A stretch of DNA of 64,000 nucleotides, from NCBI GenBank assembly GCA_020350725.1, contig CP070719.1:2474997-2538996 (forward strand). Reading direction: 5' to 3'. Origin of the DNA: a bacterium. GTDB lineage: Bacteria; BMS3Abin14. The stretch's first letter is position 1, and each line of letters begins with the position of its first letter. Both the position numbers and the translations under genes were made by a program. Shown here one piece after another: positions 18,158 to 28,099 of the stretch. Under the pieces are notes generated by a model. That model had not been told where the DNA came from and did no database searches. It saw nothing but the letters and a program-made list of their open reading frames with translations.

Positions 18158-18279
18158 CAGGCCAACCTGCGACATGAATCACCCGGGTTTTACTGTAAAC
18201 TGGATACTGTAGGCAGGAAACTTCGGATACCTGGGGCCCGGGACCAGAGCCTTGGGACCTCATTTTTAAGGAGGATAAA

Positions 18280-18600
18280 ATGTTCACAGGTATTGCATAT
18301 GCCGCGCAGCCGACGGGCACGACCGGCGGAATCGGTGCTTTTGCCCCGCTGATCTTCCTCTTCATCATCTTCTACTTTCTGCTCATCCGCCCGCAGCAGA
18401 AAAAGGCCAAGGAGCATCAGGCCACCCTTGACGGGTTGGTGGTGGGCGATACCGTGATCACCAACGGCGGGATATACGGCACCGTGATCAGGATCGAAGG
18501 CCATGTCGTGCTGCTGCAGTGCTCAGACAAAGTCCGGATCAAGATCATCAAGAAAGCCATATCCGCCAAGGTCGATCCGGTGACCATGGAAGGCGAATAG
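18280..18600 (+). CDS. yajC: Preprotein translocase auxiliary subunit YajC
   Basis: A 106-residue protein with one transmembrane helix (about 20-42, PLIFLFIIFYFLLIRPQQKK) and the C-terminal YajC beta domain (GDTVITNGGIYGTVIRI). It forms a complex with SecD and SecF, whose genes follow, at the SecYEG channel. A strong ribosome site (AAGGAGG) lies at correct distance from ATG 18280. Confidence 0.96.
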   Translation: MFTGIAYAAQPTGTTGGIGAFAPLIFLFIIFYFLLIRPQQKKAKEHQATLDGLVVGDTVITNGGIYGTVIRIEGHVVLLQCSDKVRIKIIKKAISAKVDPVTMEGE

Positions 18601-18623
18601 GACGACGGCAGAAAACCATCTCC

Positions 18624-18679
18624 CGCAGAGACGCAAAGGAGGCGGGTTCACCGCAGGGGACGCTGAGAGGCCCGCAGGC
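18624..18679. repeat. Degenerate 7-base periodic tract in yajC-secD gap
   Basis: Units such as cgcagag, acgcaaa, cgcaggg, gacgctg, cgcaggc lie in 7-base register in the 199-base gap. Units are more diverged than in the other tracts, so this is a tentative member of the heptad family. Confidence 0.4.
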
Positions 18680-18799
18680 TTGTATCGAAAAGTGGAGACG
18701 GTTTTTTCCACCCCGATTCCCACCTGGAGATCTTCATCCGGTGCCATCGATGATCCGAATCAGCGGGTGTAGGTCCGACCTATTTCATCAGGAGGAATG

Positions 18800-20374
18800 A
18801 TGCGCAGCAGAGTCAAGACCAAACTGATCGTCGTTGTCTCGGTAATAGTTGTTGCCCTGGTCGGTGTCACTCCGTCCCTTACCCAGACCCTGCCCGGGTG
18901 GTGGACCCGATTTCTCCCGTCCAAGGCCGTCCAGCTCGGTCTTGATCTCAAGGGCGGGATGGAGCTCCTCCTCGAGGTGCAGGCTGAGGAGGCTGTCGGA
19001 AACGCCCTCTCGCGGACGGCAAGCGATCTGAAAACGGCTCTCAAGGACAGGAGGATCCGCTACAGCCGCATCGAGACGGCCGGGTCGAACAAGCTCCTGG
19101 TGGAGGTAAGGCGGCCGAAGTACCGCGACGAGGCCATGGAGCTGATCCGGCAGGATTATCCGGACTACATCGTCACTGAGGAGACCGAGACGCGGCTCGC
19201 CCTCAGCTATCCCGAGAGTGAGGTGGCCCGCCTCCGGGAGAACTCCATCGTTCAGGCCCTCGAGACCATCAGAAGCCGCATCGACGAGTTCGGAGTGGCT
19301 GAGCCCACCATCATCAGACAGGGTGTGGACCGCATTCTCGTCCAACTGCCCGGCGTCAAGGACCCGCAGAGGGCGATCCAGCTGGTGAAGAGGACGGCCG
19401 TCCTGAAGTTCATGCTGGTCGATGAGGGGGCGTCGGCAGACAGCCCCCCGGCGGGGACCGTCGTCCTTTCCAGCCGCCAGTATGACCCTGCGACGGGGCA
19501 GGTCCAGAGAAGCTCCTATGTGCTGGAGGACAGGATCCTCCTCACCGGCGACACCATCAAGGACGCCAGGGTCCGTTACGATTCCCAATATGGCCAGCCC
19601 TACGTCTCCATGACCTTCGACAAGGTGGGGGCCAGGATCTTCGAACAGGTGACGGGAGAGCACGTCAAGGAACGTCTGGCCATCGTCCTGGACGATAACG
19701 TCTACTCCGCTCCGGTTATCCAGGAGCGGATCGCCGGGGGACAGGCGCAGATAAGCGGGAGCTTCACGCCCGATGAAGCCACCGACCTCGCCATTGTCCT
19801 CAGGGCGGGGTCCCTTCCCGCGCCGGTCAAGATCCTCCAGAAATGGACCGTCAGTCCCACCCTGGGCAACGATTCCATCAGGAAGGGGCTGCTGTCGATC
19901 ATCTTGGGGTTCTCACTGGTCATCGTCTTCATGTCCGCCTATTACCGCTTCTCGGGCCTGGTGGCCGACATGGCTCTAATATTCAATATCTTTATCATCA
20001 TGGCTGCCCTCGCTCTTCTCCAGGCGACACTGACCCTGCCCGGTATCGCCGGCATCGTCCTGACCATCGGCATGGCGGTGGACGCCAATGTCCTGATCTT
20101 CGAGAGGATCAGGGAGGAGTTGCGCACCGGCAAGACCGTGCGGGCAGCTCTGGACAGCGGTTACGGGAAGGCTCTTCTCACCATCATCGACGCCAACGTG
20201 ACGACTCTCATAGCAGCGGTCGTGCTCTTCCAGTTCGGGACCGGCCAGGTCAAGGGTTTCGCCGTAACTCTCAGCATCGGCGTCCTGGCCAGCATGTTCA
20301 CGGCCATCTTCGTCAGCCGGGTTATCTTCGAGGCCTACCTGGAGGGCAGATCGGTCGAATCGTTCAGCATCTGA
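18800..20374 (+). CDS. secD: Protein translocase subunit SecD
   Basis: A 524-residue inner-membrane protein. The first helix (about 10-30) is followed by the large periplasmic region with GLDLKGGMELLLEV, IRSRIDEFGVAEPTI and GGQAQISGSFTPDEA. Five C-terminal helices carry the RND-type motifs GIVLTIGMAVDANVLIFERI and TLIAAVVLFQFGTGQVKGFA. It uses the proton gradient to assist late export steps. ATG 18800 sits 4 bases after GGAGG; the ATG at 18797 is too close to it. yajC precedes and secF follows after 30 bases. Confidence 0.97.
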   Translation: MRSRVKTKLIVVVSVIVVALVGVTPSLTQTLPGWWTRFLPSKAVQLGLDLKGGMELLLEVQAEEAVGNALSRTASDLKTALKDRRIRYSRIETAGSNKLLVEVRRPKYRDEAMELIRQDYPDYIVTEETETRLALSYPESEVARLRENSIVQALETIRSRIDEFGVAEPTIIRQGVDRILVQLPGVKDPQRAIQLVKRTAVLKFMLVDEGASADSPPAGTVVLSSRQYDPATGQVQRSSYVLEDRILLTGDTIKDARVRYDSQYGQPYVSMTFDKVGARIFEQVTGEHVKERLAIVLDDNVYSAPVIQERIAGGQAQISGSFTPDEATDLAIVLRAGSLPAPVKILQKWTVSPTLGNDSIRKGLLSIILGFSLVIVFMSAYYRFSGLVADMALIFNIFIIMAALALLQATLTLPGIAGIVLTIGMAVDANVLIFERIREELRTGKTVRAALDSGYGKALLTIIDANVTTLIAAVVLFQFGTGQVKGFAVTLSIGVLASMFTAIFVSRVIFEAYLEGRSVESFSI

Positions 20375-20404
20375 AGACCATTACGGAAAGGCAAGGGCAA
20401 ACAG

Positions 20405-21316
20405 ATGGAGTTCATCAGACCTGAGATCAACATCGATTTCGTCTCCAGGAGGCGGATCGCCACTATCTTTTCCCTGGTGTTTATCTTCCTGGGAATGGCC
20501 TCCCTGGTGTTAAAGGGCGGGCCCCGGTACGGCATCGACTTTGCCGGCGGCACCCTGGTCCAGGTAAGGTTCGAGCGGATGGCCGACATAGGGGATATCC
20601 GTTCGGCCCTTGACGAGCGGGGAATGGGTTCTTCCATTATCCAATCCCTCGGAGACAACAAGGTGGCCATTCGGGTCAAGAGCGGTGTGGGTGAGGAGGA
20701 TACCGTATCCGACGATATCTCGGACATCCTGAGCGCCCGGTTCGGTGAGGGAGGCGTCTCCATTGACCTGGTGGAGATGGTCGGCCCTCAGGTGGGTGCC
20801 GACATGAGACGAAAGGGGATGCTCTCCATCGTTTACGCCATGGTGGGGATCCTCATCTATATTACCCTCCGGTTCCAGTTCCGTTTCGCCCTGGGAGCCA
20901 TCGCGGCCCTGATCCATGACGTCCTCATCACCATAGGTGTCTTCAGCTTCTTCGGCAAGGAGTTCACTCTTCCCGTGGTGGCTGCACTTCTCACCATCAT
21001 CGGGTATTCTCTGAACGACACGATCGTCGTCTACGACAGGATCAGGGAGAACACCCGGAGATCGCCCCGCGACAGCCTCGCCGATATCATCAACAGCAGT
21101 ATCAACCAGACCTTGAGCAGGACGATCCTCACGTCGGGGACGACCCTGCTGGTGGTGCTTTGCCTTTTCTTTCTCGGAGGGGAGGTGATCCACGACTTTT
21201 CCTTCGCACTGCTGGTAGGAGTCGTAATAGGAACATACTCCTCGATCTACATCGCCAGCCCGATCCTTCTCTTGGGCCAGAGGTCTCCGAACAGGAAGGG
21301 GAGCGGAAGGCGTTAG
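20405..21316 (+). CDS. secF: Protein translocase subunit SecF
   Basis: A 303-residue inner-membrane partner of SecD. N-terminal helix (about 18-36), periplasmic domain beginning YGIDFAGGTLVQVRF, then five helices with YSLNDTIVVYDRIREN and the terminal GVVIGTYSSIYIASPILL. It completes the yajC-secD-secF operon; the DUF456 gene begins 3 bases later. Confidence 0.97.
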   Translation: MEFIRPEINIDFVSRRRIATIFSLVFIFLGMASLVLKGGPRYGIDFAGGTLVQVRFERMADIGDIRSALDERGMGSSIIQSLGDNKVAIRVKSGVGEEDTVSDDISDILSARFGEGGVSIDLVEMVGPQVGADMRRKGMLSIVYAMVGILIYITLRFQFRFALGAIAALIHDVLITIGVFSFFGKEFTLPVVAALLTIIGYSLNDTIVVYDRIRENTRRSPRDSLADIINSSINQTLSRTILTSGTTLLVVLCLFFLGGEVIHDFSFALLVGVVIGTYSSIYIASPILLLGQRSPNRKGSGRR

Positions 21317-21319
21317 GGG

Positions 21320-21838
21320 ATGATTGCACTGCTGGCCTACCTTGGCTGGGCCGCTTTCTGGGTTGTGCTGGTCATCTCCCTGCCGGCCCAGGTGATCGGA
21401 CTGCCGGGGACCTGGATCATCGTCATCGATTCCCTCCTCCTCAGGCTGGTAGGGGGAGTGGAGGCCATCTCCACAGGAGCGGTGGTCGCTCTGGGAGCGC
21501 TGGCCATCGGGGGGGAATTTCTCGAATTCGCCGTCTCGGCGGCCGGCGCCCGTTCAGAGGCGCCGGTAAGGGGAACGGTTCTGGCGGCGATCGCCGGCGG
21601 TGTGATCGGCGGCGTAGCCGGCGCCCCGTTCCTTTTCGGAGCCGGAGCCATCCCCGGTATGGCGCTGGGCGCATTCGGGGCGGTTTTTACCGTCAACCTC
21701 TTGGCCGGAAAGGGACCCTGCGATGCGGCAAGGTCTGGTTTCGGCGCGTTGATCGGCCGCCTCAAGGGTACGGCCGCGAAGATCCTCATCGCATCGGTTA
21801 TGGTGGTGGTCGCTGTCATTGCCGTTCTTTCGACCTAG
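21320..21838 (+). CDS. DUF456 membrane protein
   Basis: A 172-residue hydrophobic protein with the DUF456 pattern: LPGTWIIVIDSLLLRL at the first helix pair, a glycine/alanine-rich central region GGVIGGVAGAPFLFGAG, and RLKGTAAKILIASVMVVVAV at the end. About four membrane segments. Family function is unknown. Three bases separate it from secF and 34 from recJ, so co-transcription with both is likely. Confidence 0.85.
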   Translation: MIALLAYLGWAAFWVVLVISLPAQVIGLPGTWIIVIDSLLLRLVGGVEAISTGAVVALGALAIGGEFLEFAVSAAGARSEAPVRGTVLAAIAGGVIGGVAGAPFLFGAGAIPGMALGAFGAVFTVNLLAGKGPCDAARSGFGALIGRLKGTAAKILIASVMVVVAVIAVLST

Positions 21839-21872
21839 CTCATGATAGACGGAGGGAGATCGGATTCTGCCC

Positions 21873-23603
21873 ATGACTGTCGAAGGAAAGAAATGGGTTC
21901 TCAGACCGCAGGACGGTGAGGCTGCAGCACGTCTCGCGAACGCCCTTGATTCGACCTCCCTGGTCGCCCAGATCCTCCTCAACCGGGGTCTGGGAGATGA
22001 GGGAAAGGCCCGGGACTTTCTCAGCTGCCACCTGAACAACCTGACCGATCCCTATCTCATCTCCGACATGGAAAGGGCTATCGACAGGATCATTGCCGCC
22101 CTCAAGGGGGATGAGAAGATCCTCATCTACGGCGATTACGATGTCGACGGCGTGACGGCCACCTCCCTCCTTCTCCTCTTCCTCCGGGATCTCGGGTTCT
22201 CCGCCTACTACTATATCCCCAACCGCGTGAGCGAGGGTTACGGCATGAACGTGGAGAGCATCCGGAGGTTTCGGGAGAAAGGGATCGGTCTCATCATCAC
22301 GGTTGACTGCGGGATCTCCTCGGTGGAGGAGATCTCCCTGGCAAAATCCCTCGGCATGAGCGTCGTGGTGACCGACCATCACGAGCCGCCCGCAAGGCTT
22401 CCCGAGGCAGAGGCGCTCATCAACCCCCTGCTGGAAAGCTGCTCCTTTCCTTTCAAGGCCCTGTCCGGTGTCGGTCTGGCCTTCTATCTCGTCGCCGGCC
22501 TGAGAAAACGGCTCCGGGAGGAGGGATTCTTCCATGACAGACCGGAACCCTCCCTGCTGCATTACATCGATCTGGTCGCCGTGGGGACCATCGCGGACAT
22601 CGTCCCCCTCACGGGCCTGAACCGCATCCTCGTGCGCGCCGGCCTGGAACAGATCAACCTCAATCCCCGTCTCGGCATCGAAACCCTCCTCACCGTCTGC
22701 GGCGTCCAGAAGGGGCACGTGGACTCCACCGCCGTAGCCTACAGGCTGGCACCGAAGATAAACGCCGCCGGCAGGCTCTCCGATGCCTCCGCAGGGGTGA
22801 AGCTCCTCACGACGGAGAACCTCGAGGACGCTGAGAGACTGGCGGGCTACCTGGATGTTGAGAACGTGGAACGTCAGAGGATCGAGGAGAGGATCTTCAA
22901 CGAAGCCGTGGACCAGATCACATCGGGAGACCTCCTGGAGGGCCGCCGCAGCATCGTCCTGTACTCCGAGGATTGGCACCCTGGAGTCGTGGGGATCGTG
23001 GCGTCGCGCCTGATGGAGAAGTACTACCGGCCCACCGTTCTCCTCTGTATGGAGGATGGGGTCTGCAAGGGGTCGGCCCGGGGCATCCCCAGCTTTCACC
23101 TCTTCCAGGGACTCTCCAGGTGCCGGGACCTTCTCATTGATTTCGGCGGCCACAAGTACGCGGCCGGGATCAAGATGAGTCCCGAGAAGGTCGTTCTCTT
23201 CAGAGAGACGTTCGAGAAGGTGGTCCAGGAGATGATCCCGGAGGACGGTTTTGTGCCCATCATGACCCTCGATGCCGTCGCTACCCTCGAGGAGATGAGC
23301 CTGGAGGAAGTGGAGAAATTTCAGGGATTGTCCCCGTTCGGTGCCGGCAATCCCGAGCCCGTTGTCCTCATTTCCGATGTCGAAGTCGTCAAGCCCCGTG
23401 TCTTCGGGCGCAACCATCTGAGTTTTCAGGTCGTCCAGAATGGCCGGACCGTAGATGCCATTGCCTTCCGCCAGTCCCACGAACTGGAAGACCTCGTCCC
23501 CAGGATGGATCTGGCGGTGGTCCCTGAGATCCAGACCTGGCAGGGGACGAGAAGCGTCAAGCTGAGGGTCAAGGCCATGAGGAGGCACAGCGCCGACCTC
23601 TGA
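21873..23603 (+). CDS. recJ: Single-stranded-DNA-specific 5'-3' exonuclease RecJ
   Basis: A 576-residue DHH-family nuclease acting in recombination and mismatch repair. DHH motifs with metal ligands are clear: YGDYDVDGVTATSLL, TVDCGISS, TDHHEPP and DLVAVGTIADIVPL. Then APKINAAGRLSDA, the DHHA1 domain (HPGVVGIVASRL, GSARGIPSFHL, FGGHKYAAG) and the C-terminal OB-like segment with PFGAGNPEPV. Length is normal. The start is ATG 21873; its ribosome site is weak. Confidence 0.97.
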   Translation: MTVEGKKWVLRPQDGEAAARLANALDSTSLVAQILLNRGLGDEGKARDFLSCHLNNLTDPYLISDMERAIDRIIAALKGDEKILIYGDYDVDGVTATSLLLLFLRDLGFSAYYYIPNRVSEGYGMNVESIRRFREKGIGLIITVDCGISSVEEISLAKSLGMSVVVTDHHEPPARLPEAEALINPLLESCSFPFKALSGVGLAFYLVAGLRKRLREEGFFHDRPEPSLLHYIDLVAVGTIADIVPLTGLNRILVRAGLEQINLNPRLGIETLLTVCGVQKGHVDSTAVAYRLAPKINAAGRLSDASAGVKLLTTENLEDAERLAGYLDVENVERQRIEERIFNEAVDQITSGDLLEGRRSIVLYSEDWHPGVVGIVASRLMEKYYRPTVLLCMEDGVCKGSARGIPSFHLFQGLSRCRDLLIDFGGHKYAAGIKMSPEKVVLFRETFEKVVQEMIPEDGFVPIMTLDAVATLEEMSLEEVEKFQGLSPFGAGNPEPVVLISDVEVVKPRVFGRNHLSFQVVQNGRTVDAIAFRQSHELEDLVPRMDLAVVPEIQTWQGTRSVKLRVKAMRRHSADL

Positions 23604-23791
23604 TGGTTTCCCGCTCGGCAGACGGATCTCCCGGCCGTTCCACTCAGGCGGGAAGGACCCCACACCGGCGGAAGGCGTTCGATTCTCTCCGACAGGGGCG
23701 CCGACTGTGGTAAAATTAAGAAGTATATATGACTGGTAAGGCGGGTGCTTAAATATGGTCCCGCCCTTTTCAGCCGGCAAGGGGTGAGGAC

Positions 23792-25207
23792 ATGGCTGCG
23801 TCCGATCAGTCGATCCTTGAGGCGGTGACAGGCCTTCAGGACAGCGCCTTTAACATCCCCGACGAGATAAGGGACAGCCTGCTCCACCTTTACAGGGATT
23901 ACCTGGATCTCAGGAACGGAGCGGCGATCCGAAGGCAGATCGATCTGTTCCTCGGCGAATCGGCCGACAAGGACCAGATCATAGCCCTTACGCTGACGAT
24001 CGCCACCACGGGTCAGATCTTCGGGTTCAACCGGGCTTTCCTTCTCCTGGACGATCCGACCGACGGGTCCACGAGGGGAGCGGCCGGGGTGGGTCCCCTC
24101 TCCAGGTTGGAGGCCGGTCCCCAGTGGCACGGGATCCTCGAGGAAGGACTGGACTTCGAGAAAGTCGTGCGGAGGGCGATCGGCGATTTCGATTCCCGCA
24201 ACCGTCACCTGGCTCCCCTCCTGGAGGGGATGGTGTTCCTGCCCGACGGGGGAGGTGACACGACATCGGTTCTCTGGAAGCGCAATGTGTCGGTCGTCAA
24301 CGCGGGGGAGGCTGGAAGCATCGACGAGGGGATCTTCAGCCTGCTGGACGCGGGTCAGATCGGCGTCCTCCCCCTGTGGGGGCAGCGGGGGCACTTCGGC
24401 GCCATAACTGTCGATAATTTCGCAAACGGGCGGGAGATCACCCTCGGTCAACTTGAACAGTTGGATGCCTTTCTCCGTCCCTTCACAAGCTCCCTGGAGA
24501 AATCACTGCTGATCGAGGGATACCGGATCAAGGTCAAAGAGCTTGAGGAGACCCGGGCGATCCTCCATGCCCGGGAAGAGATGCTCATCCGCATGGAAAG
24601 GCGGGCCGCACTCAACCGCTACACTACCGTGCTGGCCCACAACCTGAAGAACCCCCTCATGTCCATGGCGGGCCATCTGAGGGCGATGGAGACAGGGGGC
24701 GCGGATCATGAGGGCTCCGGCACCGGAGAGTCTTCCCGAGCCCTCAGGGAGGGCATCAAGAAACTGGATGACTTCGTCGGGGATTTCGTCTCCCAGGTCC
24801 AGGAGGATCATCCCTCGTCCCATTACTGGGATGTCAACCACATCATCGGCGACGTTATCAGGGCCCTGGGTGATTACCGGCCCCTCGACCCGGTCACTGT
24901 GGTCTTCGAGGAGGGCGGTGTACCGCTGGCCTGGGTTGATTATGATCTGTTGACCTCTGTGATTAGGCGCATCGTGGGCCTGATGGTATCTCCCCAGCTG
25001 AATTGCCGATCCCTGAGGATAGCGACCGCCGCTGACGGTGACGAACTGAAGATCAGTGTCGAGGATGTCCGCGACAGACCGGACGACGCGGTTCTTCCCG
25101 AGAGATATGCGGCGGCGATCCGTGGCATAGAGGGCAGGCTGGCCAGGGAGAGGATCCGGCTCCAGTGGGACGGGTTGCGGTTCGTCCTGCGCATTGCGCT
25201 CAGATGA
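23792..25207 (+). CDS. GAF-domain histidine-kinase-like protein with degenerate ATPase domain
   Basis: A 471-residue cytosolic protein. Residues about 65-235 form a GAF-like sensor, followed by a coiled coil (about 240-275) and a HisKA-like dimerisation helix with candidate phosphoacceptor His283 in LAHNLKNPLMSM. The C-terminal region aligns in position with HATPase_c but the N-box asparagine and the DxGxG and GxGxG nucleotide loops are not visible. It may be an altered kinase, a phosphotransfer protein or a pseudo-kinase. The single-receiver response regulator starts 16 bases downstream and then the first nucleotidyltransferase fusion overlaps, which suggests control of the glycan cluster. 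A possible extended -10 (TGGTAAAAT) lies at 23708-23716. Confidence 0.7.
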   Translation: MAASDQSILEAVTGLQDSAFNIPDEIRDSLLHLYRDYLDLRNGAAIRRQIDLFLGESADKDQIIALTLTIATTGQIFGFNRAFLLLDDPTDGSTRGAAGVGPLSRLEAGPQWHGILEEGLDFEKVVRRAIGDFDSRNRHLAPLLEGMVFLPDGGGDTTSVLWKRNVSVVNAGEAGSIDEGIFSLLDAGQIGVLPLWGQRGHFGAITVDNFANGREITLGQLEQLDAFLRPFTSSLEKSLLIEGYRIKVKELEETRAILHAREEMLIRMERRAALNRYTTVLAHNLKNPLMSMAGHLRAMETGGADHEGSGTGESSRALREGIKKLDDFVGDFVSQVQEDHPSSHYWDVNHIIGDVIRALGDYRPLDPVTVVFEEGGVPLAWVDYDLLTSVIRRIVGLMVSPQLNCRSLRIATAADGDELKISVEDVRDRPDDAVLPERYAAAIRGIEGRLARERIRLQWDGLRFVLRIALR

Positions 25208-25223
25208 GGAAAGGGAGAGGGAC

Positions 25224-25607
25224 ATGAGTAGGATATTGGTTGTGGATGATGACCGGGGGATCCGGGATCTTTACCGGCTGGAACTCGAATCCGAGGGATA
25301 TGAGGTCCTCGAGGCCGGAGACAGGGCAGGTGCACTTGGGACCCTCAAGAAGTCAAATGTCAACCTGGTAGTCCTGGACATCAGGCTGGAGGGCGAGAGC
25401 GGGCTGGAACTTCTCCACACCATATCCAACGACTATCCGAAGGTGCCCGTCATCATCTCGTCGGCATACGCCTGCTATAAATCGGACTTCTCCTCATGGC
25501 TCGCAGAGGGGTATGTCGTGAAGTCCACGGACATAGACGATCTCAAGTCGGAGATCTCAAGGGTCCTTGAGGAAACTTCCCAAAGGAGTGGGAGCCGGAT
25601 GCCATGA
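25224..25607 (+). CDS. Single-domain response regulator
   Basis: A 127-residue CheY-like receiver without an output domain. Acidic pocket VVDDDRGIRD, phosphoacceptor Asp52 in VVLDIRLEGESG, switch Ser in VIISSAYA, and the conserved Lys in YVVKSTD. Start is ATG 25224 behind GGGAGAGG; an in-frame upstream codon would overlap the preceding gene. The stop codon overlaps the next start by 4 bases (ATGA), tying it to the nucleotidyltransferase fusion. The histidine-kinase-like protein upstream is its likely partner. Confidence 0.9.
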   Translation: MSRILVVDDDRGIRDLYRLELESEGYEVLEAGDRAGALGTLKKSNVNLVVLDIRLEGESGLELLHTISNDYPKVPVIISSAYACYKSDFSSWLAEGYVVKSTDIDDLKSEISRVLEETSQRSGSRMP

Positions 25608-28093
25608 AAGCCGTCGTTCTGGCCGGCGGTTTCGGGACCCGTATCCAGCCTCTCACCGCGAACCTGCCCAAACCGATGCTCCCTGTGGTCACGTATCCCA
25701 TGCTGGAGAACGTTCTGATCAACCTTGACCGGATCGGGGTCGACGAGGTGTTCCTGCTCCTTTACTTCATGCCCGAGAAGATCCGGGAATACTTCGAGGA
25801 TCACTGGTGCGGGCAGGCCACCCTCCATTACATCATTCCTGACAGCGATTATGGGACCGCCGGATCCGTGGCCTTCGCCGCCGATTCCATCGAGGAGACC
25901 TTTGCCGTGATCAGCGGCGACCTCGTCACGGACATAGACCTCAAGAAGGTGGTGGATTTCCACCGGCGCAGGAAGGCGATGGCGACCATGGCGCTGACCT
26001 CGGTACCCAACGCACTGCAGTTCGGAGTGGTCATCGCCGACGAAAAGGGCAGGGTGAGGAGCTTCCTGGAAAAGCCGGGCTGGGGTGAGGTCGTCAGCGA
26101 CACCATCAACACCGGGATCTATATCCTCGAACCGGAGGTCCTCAAGCATATCCCGCGCGGCAGGAGTTTCGATTTCTCCAGGGACCTCTTTCCGGAGCTG
26201 CTGAAGAAGAAAAAACCCATTTTCGGCTTCGATGCCAAGGGCTACTGGAGGGATGTGGGGAATCCGGATTCCTACCGGACCGTGCACAGGGATATCTTTG
26301 CCGGCAAGACGCGGGTGACGTTTCCCGGCAGGCGTGTGGAAACGGGAGGAGGTATCGTATGGCTGGGGGAGGGGTCTAAGGTGTCGACCCGAGCCAGGAT
26401 CCACGGTACCGTTGTCGTCGGACGGGACGTCAAGCTTCCCCGGGGAACCTACACCGACACCGTCATCGGAGACGAATGTGAGATCGCACCGGGGTGCAGG
26501 ATCCAGGCCTCCATCCTCTGGACCGGGGTGACCGTCGGTCACAACTGTCATGTCAACAATGCCGTGCTCTGTGACAACGTCCGGTTGGGGGACGGCGTCT
26601 CCGTCAAGGAGGGGGCCGTCATCGCCTCGGGGACCATCATCGAGGACGGCGTTTCCATGGAGAGAGACATCCTCCTCTGGCCGGGGAAACTGGTGGAGGC
26701 CGGGTCCGTGCTTTCCTCCAACCTTATCTGGGGCGACAGATGGAAGGCGTCCCTTTTCGAGGGGGATACGGTATCCGGGTACACCAACGAGGAGATGAGT
26801 CCGGTCTTCACAGCCAAGCTGGGCGAGGCCTTCGGATCGGTGCTCAAGTCCGGCGAGAGCATCCTCGTCAGCAGGGATTACCACAAGGCGTCCAGGATGT
26901 TGAAGAGGTCCTTCCTCGGGGGGGTCCTGTCCACCGGAGTCTCTGTCCACGACCTCAGGCTCAACCCCATTCCGGTGACGAGGTTCAAGCTGACGTCCTT
27001 CGGTGAGGTAGCAGGAGTCCACTTCCGTCAGAAACCCGGAGACGAGACCTCCACCGAGATGCTCTTCTTCGACGCACAGGGTTACGAGATGGGCGAGGAT
27101 TGGGGCAAGGACATCGAGAGGATCTTCTTCAGGGAGAGCTTCCGCCGGAGCCATTACAACGATGTGGGAACAATCCTCGAGGTGCCCCTCGCCCTTGACT
27201 ACTACCGCGAACATTTCCTGAAGTCGGTTGACCGGGAGAGGGTCAGACGGAGGGCCTTCAAAGTGGTCCTGGACCTCGCGCACGGCTCGACGGCCGGGAT
27301 CCTGCCCGAGATCATGTCCGACCTGAACTGTGAAACGGTCGTGCTCAACGCCCACGCCGACGAGACCAGGCTGGCGTCGTCCCCCGTCCTGATCAGGAGC
27401 AGCCTGAAGCAGGTGGGCAAGATCGTTAAATCCCTCGGCGCCGACATGGGGTTCTACGTCGCCCCCTCCGGGGAGAGGATGTTCATGGTCGATGACCGGG
27501 GCCGGCCACAGGAGGATCACCGGACACTTCTCTTCCTGCTCCTCCTCCTCGGGATCCAGTCCGAAGGCAGACCCCGGTCGTATCTTCCCGCCCAGGCGCC
27601 CCTGGCTGCCGCCGGCCGCATTGAGGGAGTTCAGGTGGATTCCGGGAGGATCTCCCGGTTGGAGAGAAAACAGTTCGCCAGATATGATCTCATCGCCGAC
27701 CTGAACGGACGGTATTCCTTCACCGGGCTCCACCCGCACTGCGACGCCATGTATGCCATTGCCGTCACCCTCCAGCTCCTGGCCGGCATGGATGTGAAGG
27801 TCTCCGCACTGTACGACGCCCTCCCCGAATACGGGTTCGTCCACAGCACCTTTGTCTGTCCGCCCGATATGAAGGGCAGGGTCATGCGAAACTTCAGGGA
27901 ATCCGTCCAGGGCCTGGAACTCTCCTATTCCGACGGCATCAAGGCACTCCTCCCCGAGGGCTCGATCCTGCTCCTCCCGGACGACTACGGTCCCCAGATC
28001 AGTTTTTTCACCGAGACGGATCACCCTCAGACGGCTCAGAGGCTGGCGTCTCGATGGGGCCGGCGCATCAGGCGCTGGATCCTTCAGAGGTGA
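25604..28093 (+). CDS. Nucleotidyltransferase / beta-helix / phosphohexomutase-like fusion (copy 1)
   Basis: An 829-residue fusion. Residues 1-230: NTP_transferase with LAGGFGTRIQPLTANLPKPM, VISGDLVTDIDL and FLEKPGWGE, as in mannose-1-phosphate guanylyl- and glucose-1-phosphate nucleotidyl-transferases. Residues about 250-370: hexapeptide beta-helix. Residues about 385-829: phosphoglucomutase/phosphomannomutase fold, ending PPDMKGRVMR. The mutase active-site serine loop (usual TASHNP) is replaced by GVHFRQKP (His473 region), and the metal loop (usual DGDxDR) by APSGER (620-625), so mutase activity looks lost. The substrate nucleotide sugar is not settled. It is followed after 6 bases by a GH57 enzyme. 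Copy 2 is at 38634. Confidence 0.88.
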   Translation: MKAVVLAGGFGTRIQPLTANLPKPMLPVVTYPMLENVLINLDRIGVDEVFLLLYFMPEKIREYFEDHWCGQATLHYIIPDSDYGTAGSVAFAADSIEETFAVISGDLVTDIDLKKVVDFHRRRKAMATMALTSVPNALQFGVVIADEKGRVRSFLEKPGWGEVVSDTINTGIYILEPEVLKHIPRGRSFDFSRDLFPELLKKKKPIFGFDAKGYWRDVGNPDSYRTVHRDIFAGKTRVTFPGRRVETGGGIVWLGEGSKVSTRARIHGTVVVGRDVKLPRGTYTDTVIGDECEIAPGCRIQASILWTGVTVGHNCHVNNAVLCDNVRLGDGVSVKEGAVIASGTIIEDGVSMERDILLWPGKLVEAGSVLSSNLIWGDRWKASLFEGDTVSGYTNEEMSPVFTAKLGEAFGSVLKSGESILVSRDYHKASRMLKRSFLGGVLSTGVSVHDLRLNPIPVTRFKLTSFGEVAGVHFRQKPGDETSTEMLFFDAQGYEMGEDWGKDIERIFFRESFRRSHYNDVGTILEVPLALDYYREHFLKSVDRERVRRRAFKVVLDLAHGSTAGILPEIMSDLNCETVVLNAHADETRLASSPVLIRSSLKQVGKIVKSLGADMGFYVAPSGERMFMVDDRGRPQEDHRTLLFLLLLLGIQSEGRPRSYLPAQAPLAAAGRIEGVQVDSGRISRLERKQFARYDLIADLNGRYSFTGLHPHCDAMYAIAVTLQLLAGMDVKVSALYDALPEYGFVHSTFVCPPDMKGRVMRNFRESVQGLELSYSDGIKALLPEGSILLLPDDYGPQISFFTETDHPQTAQRLASRWGRRIRRWILQR

Positions 28094-28099
28094 GACGGG

